DNA from: JAKAWQ01 sp035503055
GTDB taxonomy: Bacteria > Pseudomonadota > Alphaproteobacteria > Acetobacterales > Acetobacteraceae
Direction of reading: 5' to 3'
DNA: 5,251 nt
NCBI GenBank assembly: GCA_035503055.1
Contig: DATJTV010000355.1
Coordinates: 1 to 5,251, forward strand
Below the pieces are notes generated by a model, which saw nothing but the letters and a program-made list of their open reading frames with translations, had not been told where the DNA came from and made no database searches. Positions 1 through 4,409 of this stretch are shown piece after piece (position 1 is the first letter of the stretch; every line of letters begins with the position of its first letter). The position numbers and the translations under genes are program-made.

Positions 1-590
1 TTCTCCGCCAGCCGCTTGTCGAGCACGTCGAGCAGCCGCTTCGTCTCCATGGTGAACCGGTCGATCGGGTATTCCATCTTCGTCGGCGCATAGGCGTAGA
101 AATGGCCGAACCCGCCGCCGAGGTAAGGCGCGCTGCCCATCTGCCAGAAGAGCCACGAGAGGCACTCGGCGCGTCGCTCGTCGGTCGGCAGGAACGCCCC
201 GAACTTTTCGGCGAGATAGAGCAGGATCGCGCCCGATTCGAACACCCGGACCGGCTTGGGGCCGCTCCGGTCCACCAGCGCCGGGATCTTGGAGTTGGGG
301 TTGATCGCAACGAAGCCGCTGCCGAACTGCTGGCCTTCGCCGATCCGGATCAGCCAGGCATCGTAGTCCGCGCCGCTGTGCCCCGCCGCCAGCAGCTCCT
401 CCAGCAGGACCGTAACCTTCACGCCGTTCGGCGTGCCCTGCGAGTAGAGCTGCAAGGGGTGCCGGCCGACCGGCAGCTCCTTCTCATGCGTGGGCCCGGA
501 GACGGGCCGGTTGATATTCGCGAAGTGCCCGCCGCTCGGCTTGTTCCATACCCAGACCTTCGGCGGCACATACTCGGCTCTATCGGACAT
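1..590 (-). CDS. yghU: YghU-type glutathione S-transferase / GSH-dependent disulfide-bond oxidoreductase, 3' part outside window
   Basis: A cytosolic GST of the YghU/Ure2p-like class; family members reduce organic hydroperoxides and disulfides with glutathione. The first 196 residues are visible (the E. coli protein has about 288), so most of the C-terminal helical domain is present and roughly 90 residues lie beyond the left edge. Landmarks: the family's N-terminal extension (KVWVWNKPSGG, 11-21, then FANINRPVSGPTHEK, 23-37); LYSQGTPNG (48-56), where this class has Thr/Asn in place of the usual catalytic Tyr/Ser/Cys; NSKIPAL (99-105) with cis-Pro103; ES (118-119), the usual contact for the glutathione gamma-Glu; and GGGFGHFYAYAP in the helical domain. 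The ATG at 590-588 is preceded by GGAG (602-599) at 8 nt. It lies 133 bp downstream of the peroxiredoxin-like gene on the same strand and has a candidate promoter of its own. The identification rests on recalled similarity along the whole visible length. Confidence 0.95.
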   Translation of the reverse strand, partial: MSDRAEYVPPKVWVWNKPSGGHFANINRPVSGPTHEKELPVGRHPLQLYSQGTPNGVKVTVLLEELLAAGHSGADYDAWLIRIGEGQQFGSGFVAINPNSKIPALVDRSGPKPVRVFESGAILLYLAEKFGAFLPTDERRAECLSWLFWQMGSAPYLGGGFGHFYAYAPTKMEYPIDRFTMETKRLLDVLDKRLAE

Positions 591-598
591 GTCCTTGG

Positions 599-645
599 CT
601 CCGAATGTTCGGCCGACAAATTGGCCCCGCTGCACCCGCGGTGCA
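599..645 (-). other. Palindromes in the yghU leader
   Basis: Two perfect dyads lie just upstream of yghU. TGCACC-CGC-GGTGCA occupies 631-645 (6-bp arms, 3-nt centre). CCGAA-TG-TTCGG occupies 601-612, and its promoter-distal arm runs into the GGAG Shine-Dalgarno (599-602). In RNA the second could form a small hairpin touching the ribosome binding site; in DNA either could be a regulator site. No function can be assigned from sequence alone. Confidence 0.35.
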
Positions 646-682
646 ACCCGCCCCTTATTCGGCCGGTCGTTGCAGTTTCGTG

Positions 683-710
683 ACTATATCGATGATTTTC
701 CGGCGGCCAA
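683..710 (-). promoter_or_regulatory. Candidate sigma70-type promoter for yghU
   Basis: On the minus strand, TTGGCC (710-705) is followed after 16 nt by TATAGT (688-683), which matches the -10 consensus at 5 of 6 positions; the -35 matches at 4 of 6. It would start transcription near 676 and give a leader of about 85 nt containing the two palindromes. It lies just past the peroxiredoxin stop, so yghU may be transcribed on its own as well as by readthrough. Assigned by eye only. Confidence 0.4.
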
Positions 711-718
711 GCGGCCGC
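703..718 (-). other. GC-rich hairpin after the peroxiredoxin-like gene
   Basis: GCGGCC (703-708) and GGCCGC (713-718) form a 6-bp GC stem with a 4-nt loop, starting 6 nt after the stop codon of the minus-strand gene. No U-tract follows in the direction of transcription (the next bases read CGGAAAATC), so it is at best a weak or Rho-assisted terminator. It also overlaps the candidate yghU -35 box. Confidence 0.3.
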
Positions 719-723
719 GCCGC

Positions 724-1386
724 TCACGCGGCCTCGGATCGCCGCAGCCGATCGAGGATCGGGAAGAGCTCGCTCGGCTCGGGCCGTTTCGTATAGTCCG
801 CGTTGACCTCGGCGTAGGCGATGAGCCCGTCCTGGCCGATCACGTAGCGGCCCGGCATCGGCAGCGTCCAGCTCTCCTCGCCGTTGAACGTGGGCAGCGG
901 GCCGCCGAGCTGGCGATGCACCTCGCGCATCTCCTCGGGCACCACCCAGCGCAGTCCGAAGGACGCGCCGAGCTCGCCGCCCCTGTCGCTCAGGATCGGG
1001 AAGTGGAGATCGTTCTCCCGCCGGGACTTCCGGTTGTTCGCCGGCGTCTGCTGCGAGACCGCGACCAGCGCCGCGCCGCGCGCCTCGATTTCGCCGAGTG
1101 CCGCCTGCAGCGCCTTCAGCTCGATGTTGCAGAAGGGGCACCAGACGCCGCGATAGAAGCTGAGCACCAGCGGTCCCTTCCGCAGAAGCTCCGCCGAAGG
1201 GACTTGCGCGCCGTCCTGGTCCGGCAGCGCGAAGGAAGGCGCCCGGGCGCCCGCCTTGAGCGCCCGTTCGGCCTGCCCCGAGGCGACCAGCGCGCTGATC
1301 GTGCGGCCGATGATCGGCCCGAACTCCGCGCGGAAATGCGGCTTGGGCGCGGCCTTGTAGGCGTTCAGCTCGTCTTGCAGGGTCAT
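724..1386 (-). CDS. Peroxiredoxin-like (AhpC/TSA family) protein with CPFC motif
   Basis: A thioredoxin-fold thiol peroxidase-like protein, 220 aa, no signal peptide, presumed cytosolic. A short helical N-terminal part (1-44) precedes the AhpC/TSA fold, which starts at AGARAPSFALPDQDG (45-59). The likely active site is SFYRGVWCPFC (76-86), with Cys83 and Cys86 in a CxxC arrangement; the classical TxxC peroxidatic motif is absent, which places it with the peroxiredoxin-like (redoxin) subgroup and not with AhpC proper. FPILSDRGGELGASFGL is the conserved strand/helix after the active site. The ATG at 1386-1384 has GGAGG (1396-1392) at 5 nt. It is transcribed away from the TetR gene, with an operator-like dyad over its presumed transcription start, and yghU follows on the same strand. 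Peroxidase activity and reductant are inferred from the fold; a disulfide-oxidoreductase role is also possible. Confidence 0.9.
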   Translation of the reverse strand: MTLQDELNAYKAAPKPHFRAEFGPIIGRTISALVASGQAERALKAGARAPSFALPDQDGAQVPSAELLRKGPLVLSFYRGVWCPFCNIELKALQAALGEIEARGAALVAVSQQTPANNRKSRRENDLHFPILSDRGGELGASFGLRWVVPEEMREVHRQLGGPLPTFNGEESWTLPMPGRYVIGQDGLIAYAEVNADYTKRPEPSELFPILDRLRRSEAA

Positions 1387-1398
1387 CGCGGCCTCCGG

Positions 1399-1418
1399 TT
1401 TGTAGCGAGCGATACAAA
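1399..1418. promoter_or_regulatory. Operator O1, 20-bp dyad over the peroxiredoxin promoter
   Basis: TTTGTAGCGAGCGATACAAA is an interrupted palindrome of the form TTTGTAnCGnnCGnTACAAA, with 16 of 20 positions symmetric. Size and symmetry suit a TetR-family dimer. It covers most of the candidate -10 box (1415-1420) and the expected start near 1408, and lies 13 bp upstream of the peroxiredoxin start codon, so binding should block that promoter. A related site is O2. That the neighbouring TetR protein binds it is inferred. Confidence 0.7.
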
Positions 1419-1445
1419 TAGGAACCCGCCCCGCGCCTCTGTCAA
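1415..1445 (-). promoter_or_regulatory. Candidate promoter for the peroxiredoxin-like gene
   Basis: A perfect TTGACA -35 box reads on the minus strand at 1445-1440. The best -10 choices are TATTTG (1420-1415, 19-nt spacer) or CTATTT (1421-1416, 18-nt spacer). The spacer is long and GC-rich, so the promoter may be weak or need remodelling. Operator O1 overlaps the -10 and start site. Confidence 0.5.
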
Positions 1446-1451
1446 GAAGAT

Positions 1452-1471
1452 TCTTTAACGCCCGCTACAAA
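1452..1471. promoter_or_regulatory. Operator O2, second copy of the dyad, in the tetR promoter
   Basis: TCTTTAACGCCCGCTACAAA matches the O1 pattern TTTGTAnCGnnCGnTACAAA at 14 of 16 fixed positions, and matches the reverse complement of O1 at 16 of 20. Within the pair lies a perfect 13-bp inverted repeat, CCGGTTTGTAGCG (1395-1407) and CGCTACAAACCGG (1463-1475). O2 sits between and over the candidate -35 and -10 of tetR, as expected for autorepression. Its left half is weaker than that of O1. Confidence 0.6.
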
Positions 1472-1483
1472 CCGGCTATAGCG
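1455..1483 (+). promoter_or_regulatory. Candidate promoter for tetR, possibly leaderless
   Basis: TTAACG (1455-1460), a 17-nt spacer and TATAGC (1478-1483) each match the consensus at 4 of 6. The start would fall at about 1489-1490, on the tetR ATG itself, and no clear Shine-Dalgarno precedes that ATG. The transcript may therefore be leaderless. Confidence 0.35.
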
Positions 1484-1488
1484 GTGCG

Positions 1489-2076
1489 ATGACGCGCGCG
1501 ATTTCTTTCGACTATGAGCGGACCCTGGGCAAGGCGACGCGGCTCTTCTGGAAGCGCGGCTACGCCGGCACTTCGCTCCGTGCCCTCCTGAAGATCATGG
1601 GCATCGGCGAGGGCTCCTTCTACAACACGCTCAAAAGCAAAAAGCGTCTCTATCTCGCGTGCGTGAAGCGCTACGCGGAAACGGAGGGGCGCAAGCGCAT
1701 GCACGCGCTGATGTCTGCGCCTAGGGCGAGCGAGGGCATCAGGGCGATGTTCGCCGTCGTGCTCGACTGCCTGGACGATCCGCGGACGCCCTCGCGCCTT
1801 TGCATGATGGCGGCGATGGTCTCCGATGAGGTGCTCTCGGATCCTGAGCTCCGAAACTTCGTCGAGGACGGCCTCGATAACTTCCGCGCGCGCCTGGCCG
1901 GGCGGCTGAGCGAGGATCGGACCAAAGGCCTGCTGCCCGCGGCGCTCGACCCGCAGACAATAGCGTCGATCATCGCGACGTACGCGCACGGCATTTGGCG
2001 CATGGCGCTGGTGGACTACGACCGGCCCCGTTTCGAGCGCCAGATCGATGCGTTCCTCACCGGCCTTGGGCTTTAG
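1489..2076 (+). CDS. TetR/AcrR-family transcriptional regulator
   Basis: A 195-aa dimeric DNA-binding repressor of TetR size. The N-terminal domain is typical: FDYERTLGKATRLFWKRGY (7-25, helix 1), then the helix-turn-helix from about 27 to 48 (GTSLRALLKIMGIGEGSFYN), with SFYNTLKSKKRLY leading into helix 4. Residues from about 55 on form the variable ligand/dimer domain. The N-terminal style (LFWKRGY, MGIGEGSFY) resembles NemR-like regulators. Three cysteines (58, 94, 105) could serve redox or electrophile sensing, but this is inference. The start fits the family's N-terminus; there is no good SD and it may be leaderless. It is divergent from the peroxiredoxin-like gene, with two matching operator-like dyads between them, so repression of itself and of that gene is likely. 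Its 3' half recurs as a decayed copy at 3667-3823. Confidence 0.93.
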   Translation: MTRAISFDYERTLGKATRLFWKRGYAGTSLRALLKIMGIGEGSFYNTLKSKKRLYLACVKRYAETEGRKRMHALMSAPRASEGIRAMFAVVLDCLDDPRTPSRLCMMAAMVSDEVLSDPELRNFVEDGLDNFRARLAGRLSEDRTKGLLPAALDPQTIASIIATYAHGIWRMALVDYDRPRFERQIDAFLTGLGL

Positions 2077-2112
2077 CGTAGGACGGCCTCGCTTCCCCAC
2101 CCGCCCCGCTCC
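1963..2112 (+). repeat. Direct repeat, left copy (tetR 3' end and downstream flank)
   Basis: The left member of a direct repeat whose other copy is at 3709-3860. It covers the last 38 codons of the intact tetR plus about 36 bp beyond the stop, where similarity fades into C-rich sequence (shared CACCCGCCCCGC near the end). The two copies flank the binding-protein gene. Confidence 0.75.
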
Positions 2113-2181
2113 AAAACCCCCGCCACCCCGCCTTCGCGGCCCGGCCGCCAGCGCGCCGGGGGCCCACGGGCGATCCAGCCG
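2077..2181. other. GC-rich spacer after tetR with a hairpin
   Basis: No gene is seen here. The first 36 bp (2077-2112) resemble the sequence after the tetR ghost (3824-3860), so the duplicated unit ran past the stop codon. A 6-bp GC hairpin, CCCGGC (2140-2145) with GCCGGG (2155-2160), lies 64 bp after tetR and has no T-tract; it may help end tetR transcription. Confidence 0.35.
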
Positions 2182-2211
2182 TTGCAGGATGCTGGAATCG
2201 GGGCTTATGCT
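2182..2211 (+). promoter_or_regulatory. Candidate promoter for the substrate-binding protein gene
   Basis: TTGCAG (2182-2187), an 18-nt spacer and TATGCT (2206-2211) form a weak sigma70-like promoter (3/6 and 4/6). The start would be near 2218, giving a leader of about 110 nt that contains the 2246-2260 palindrome. The same -10 hexamer TATGCT occurs upstream of the small gene at 3990. Confidence 0.35.
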
Positions 2212-2245
2212 ACTTTTGCGATGGCGGAATCGTCCGCTCATCGGG

Positions 2246-2260
2246 TTTATCCCGGATAAA
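2246..2260. promoter_or_regulatory. Perfect 15-bp palindrome upstream of the binding-protein gene
   Basis: TTTATCC-C-GGATAAA has two perfect 7-bp arms around one base, 69 bp upstream of the ATG at 2329. The single central base makes it better suited as a protein-binding DNA dyad than as an RNA hairpin, which would be 6 AU-rich pairs with a CCG loop. It does not resemble O1/O2, so a different regulator would be expected. Confidence 0.4.
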
Positions 2261-2328
2261 GAAGATCCTCACGAGGCAAAGACGGCAACGGACATTGCGA
2301 TACGCATAACCGCACGAAGGGAGGGGCC

Positions 2329-3627
2329 ATGACGGTCGGTATGAGTTCGCCAAGCAACTGGCAGACCGGGCGTGTCATGCGTAGATTGGGGCGAAGAAAC
2401 CTTCTACGCGGCGCGGCCGCGGCACTGAGCCTGCCGGCCGCGCTTTGCAGGCCTGCGATCGGCCGTGCGGCGGGCACGAAGACCATCACCATCGGAATGG
2501 ATTTCGCGTTGACCGGGGCCGAGGCTGAGGAAGCTACGGTTGAACTCGACGGCGCGCGGCTGGCAGTGGAGGAAGCGAACGCGAAGCACACTGTGCCGGG
2601 CTACGAGCTTCGCACGATCGTGCTCAATGACGCGACGACGACCGCCGGCGGATACGACCCGGCGCAAGCTGCAACCAATGCGAGGATGTTTGCAGAGAAT
2701 CCTTCCGTTGTTGCGGTTGTCGGACCGATCGACAGCGGCTCGGCGATGGCCATGCTGCCAATTCTTTCGACGGCCGGCCTTGCCATGGTGGCGGGAAGCA
2801 CGACGAGCCCGGCTCTAACCAGCCCGAAGTTCGCCGCCCAGACGAGACAGAATGGCGTGACCCTGGTGTTCTTCCGCACGTGCGGGAACGAGGCGTTCGT
2901 CGAGCCGGGCATGGTAAACTTCTTCTACGGGAAGCATAACGTTCGGAGCGCGTATATCCTCGATGACGGCAGCGCGGGCGGGACAGGCATCGCGGATGCC
3001 TTCCAGGCAGCTGCGAGGAAAAAGGGCATTAAAATCCTTGGCCGCGACACGCTCAATGCCAGGGAAGCCGACTATACGACGATCCTCACGAAAATTAGTG
3101 GCCTTCGGCCGGACCTGCTTGAATATGGCGGGACTACGCAAGGCGGTGCGAAGTTGGCGAAGCAGGCCTACGATATCCTTCCAAGCACAACGCTCAGATC
3201 CGACGCGAGCGGCATCTACGAAGGGGACTTCCTGAAAGCGGCGGGGTTCCCGGCCGCGGAGGGCTGGTACGCGACCTCAGCCGCGCCGCACATTTTCGAT
3301 ACTCCGGCTGGACAGGCGTGGCAGCGCGGATACCTCCAGCGATGGAACAAGCAGCCCAGCGACTACGCACTGACGACCTACAATGCGGGGGTCGTAGTGG
3401 TCGACGCGATCGCGCAAGTCGCAAAAAGCGGTCGGCCGATGAACCGAGCGAACGTAAGGGCCGCTATTCAAGCGACGAACATACAAACGCTGCAGGGTTC
3501 GATTTCTTTTGACCAAAACGGCGACCTCCAGCACCCAGTCATCAGTGTGTTCCGGGTGACTCGCAATACCAAGTATTCGGACAGCGACTTAGCCCAATTC
3601 AAGTATGTTGGGACGACCACCCCGTAG
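2329..3627 (+). CDS. Tat-exported ABC transporter substrate-binding protein, branched-chain amino acid (LivJ/Peripla_BP_6) type
   Basis: A periplasmic type I binding protein, 432 aa, that would deliver an amino acid, amide or similar small ligand to an ABC permease. The N-terminus carries a twin-arginine signal: LGRRNLLRG (20-28) with Arg22-Arg23, an Ala/Leu-rich stretch (29-39), and probable cleavage near 47-48. The mature protein begins TKTITIGMDFALTG, followed by DGARLAVEEAN (74-84), a GYELR/VLND strand (91-101), VVGPIDSGSA (130-139), where family members contact the ligand, and DYALTTYNAGVVVVDAI (345-361) near the hinge. The start at 2329 has GGAGG (2320-2324) only 4 nt upstream; Met5 and Met17 are alternatives, Met17 without an SD. 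No LivH/M/G/F genes are nearby, so it is an orphan, common for this family in alphaproteobacteria. Ligand unknown. By eye, codons are less GC-rich than in tetR or the peroxiredoxin. Confidence 0.92.
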   Translation: MTVGMSSPSNWQTGRVMRRLGRRNLLRGAAAALSLPAALCRPAIGRAAGTKTITIGMDFALTGAEAEEATVELDGARLAVEEANAKHTVPGYELRTIVLNDATTTAGGYDPAQAATNARMFAENPSVVAVVGPIDSGSAMAMLPILSTAGLAMVAGSTTSPALTSPKFAAQTRQNGVTLVFFRTCGNEAFVEPGMVNFFYGKHNVRSAYILDDGSAGGTGIADAFQAAARKKGIKILGRDTLNAREADYTTILTKISGLRPDLLEYGGTTQGGAKLAKQAYDILPSTTLRSDASGIYEGDFLKAAGFPAAEGWYATSAAPHIFDTPAGQAWQRGYLQRWNKQPSDYALTTYNAGVVVVDAIAQVAKSGRPMNRANVRAAIQATNIQTLQGSISFDQNGDLQHPVISVFRVTRNTKYSDSDLAQFKYVGTTTP

Positions 3628-3641
3628 CGTTGTGCGGTCCA

Positions 3642-3823
3642 ATGACGCGCGGGAATTCGCGCGTTCTTCGCCCTCGTGCTCGACTGCCTGGAGGATCCGC
3701 GGACGGTCGCGTCGATCATCGCCACCTACGCGCACAGCATCTGGCGCATGGCGCTGGTGGATTACGACCGGTCCCGTTTCGAGCGGCAGATCGGTGCGTT
3801 CCTCACCGGGCTCGGGCTTTTAG
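3642..3823 (+). pseudogene. Decayed second copy of the TetR regulator gene
   Basis: A remnant of a tetR gene like the one at 1489-2076, in the same orientation and starting 14 bp after the binding-protein stop. Three blocks align: 3642-3658 with 1489-1505 (start codon region, 2 mismatches in 17); 3667-3705 with 1750-1788 (2 in 39); 3709-3823 with 1963-2076 (about 10 mismatches in 114 plus one inserted T). Read in the tetR frame it gives GIRAFFALVLDCLEDPRT, then VASIIATYAHSIWRMALVDYD and RSRFERQIGAFLTGLGL. The DNA-binding domain is gone. The first deletion shifts the ATG out of frame, the second removes 171 bp, and an extra T turns CTTTAG into CTTTTAG so the stop is lost. The frame then runs on to 4014 and could be opened from GTG 3676, but a functional product is unlikely. 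About 90% identity suggests an old duplication or a copy from a relative. Confidence 0.85.
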
Positions 3824-3860
3824 CCGGAGGGCCTCCCTTCCACTCACCCGCCCCGCCCAT
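3709..3860 (+). repeat. Direct repeat, right copy (tetR ghost 3' end and flank)
   Basis: The right member of the repeat pair with 1963-2112. It has about 91% identity by eye in the coding part and weaker, gapped identity after the stop (GGCCTC, CTTCC and CACCCGCCCCGC are shared). Recombination between the copies would remove about 1.7 kb carrying the binding-protein gene. Confidence 0.75.
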
Positions 3861-3989
3861 TGCTTTCTCGCGGGGTCGAACGCCTCTGACGATCACGCCC
3901 CAACCGCCCAGGGCTGCGCCCTGCCTCCAGGCGACTCGCGAGCCGCTCCGAGCTATGCTCGACGCACTTGTGTCGGAGAGGAGCCTCCC
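3861..3989 (+). promoter_or_regulatory. Upstream region of the Trypco2-like gene with a perfect dyad and a TATGCT box
   Basis: No coding sequence is recognised between the tetR ghost and the ATG at 3990. CAGGGC-TGC-GCCCTG (3909-3923) is a perfect 6-3-6 palindrome. TATGCT (3954-3959) is a possible -10 box, though no good -35 is seen 16-18 nt before it. GAGAGGAG (3975-3982) is a strong Shine-Dalgarno, 7 nt from the ATG. Confidence 0.35.
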
Positions 3990-4316
3990 ATGCCGGATGA
4001 AGGAACAGGCGTGACGCAGGAATTGTCGATCAGGGAATTCGTGACGGCGGTCAGCCAAGAACTGATTGCATCCCAGAAGGAACGGGAGGCGCGGGGCGAC
4101 CCGGCCCTTTTTCGAATTGATGAGATGACGCTCGAGATTTCGTTCGTCGTGACAAAATCGGCGGGCGGCAAGGGAGGATTCGACCTCACGGTGGTCACAG
4201 CGAGCGCCGGCGCGAAATACGAAAGCCAGGAGATCCACAAAGTGACCTTGAGCTTTGGCGTCGAGAGCGGCGAAAAAACAGCCATGACCCCGAAGCCGGG
4301 CCTGTTCCCGCGCTAA
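3990..4316 (+). CDS. Small Trypco2 (trypsin-co-occurring domain 2)-like protein
   Basis: A 108-aa soluble protein with no signal peptide or membrane segment. An N-terminal helix (LSIREFVTAVSQELIASQKE, 12-31) is followed by strand-rich sequence: LFRIDEMTLEISFVVTKS (40-57), a glycine-rich turn GGKGGFDLTVV (59-69), and ASAGAKYESQEIHKVTLSF (71-89). The order helix, FRI..MTLEISF, GGKGGF, then a Ser-rich segment ending in HKVTLSF, is that of Trypco2 domains, a small domain described beside trypsin-like proteases in predicted conflict/signalling systems. No protease is in this window, so it is solitary here. Start: ATG 3990 with a strong SD at 7 nt; the frame stays open further upstream through the tetR ghost, which is not thought to be translated. 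The tail (TPKPGLFPR) is not part of the domain. The biochemical role is unknown. Confidence 0.75.
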   Translation: MPDEGTGVTQELSIREFVTAVSQELIASQKEREARGDPALFRIDEMTLEISFVVTKSAGGKGGFDLTVVTASAGAKYESQEIHKVTLSFGVESGEKTAMTPKPGLFPR

Positions 4317-4351
4317 ATCGCCGCTGCGCCCACGGACATCAAGCTTGGCGT

Positions 4352-4383
4352 CCGAAATCCAAGGCTTCCGGATTTCTCGGAAG
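4352..4383. terminator. Overlapping hairpins in the convergent gap
   Basis: GAAATCC (4354-4360) pairs with GGATTTC (4370-4376), a 7-bp stem with a 9-nt loop. CTTCCG (4365-4370) pairs with CGGAAG (4378-4383), a 6-bp stem with a 7-nt loop. The two are mutually exclusive. They lie between the ends of two converging genes, where a bidirectional terminator is expected, but neither strand shows a clear T-tract. Confidence 0.3.
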
Positions 4384-4409
4384 GTGTGACAGCAATGAAA
4401 ATGCTCCGA

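Noticed and set aside
419..1417. Minus-strand 332-codon frame overlapping the peroxiredoxin-like gene in another frame
   Set aside because: It covers the real gene with an Arg/Gly-rich product; the peroxiredoxin frame has a clear motif (CPFC), a good SD and proper length.
490..1458. Long plus-strand open frame (322 codons) antisense to the peroxiredoxin-like gene
   Set aside because: Arg/Ala/Leu-rich low-information product, no SD, no recognisable domain; it mirrors the GC-biased codons of the real minus-strand gene.
1465..2241. Minus-strand 258-codon frame across tetR
   Set aside because: Shadow of tetR; Arg/His-rich and without domain features.
2048..2332. Plus-strand 94-codon frame whose TGA overlaps the binding-protein ATG (ATGA)
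   Set aside because: It looks like translational coupling, but the product is proline/arginine-rich, lies over C-rich noncoding sequence and starts inside tetR without an SD.
2434..2454. Possible lipobox around Cys40 of the binding protein (PAALC)
   Set aside because: Leu at -1 does not fit the lipobox, and a Tat signal with later cleavage near residue 47 explains the N-terminus better.
1963..3860. Transposon or insertion sequence explanation for the repeated tetR ends
   Set aside because: The repeats are tetR coding sequence in direct orientation; there is no transposase, no terminal inverted repeats and no target-site duplication visible.
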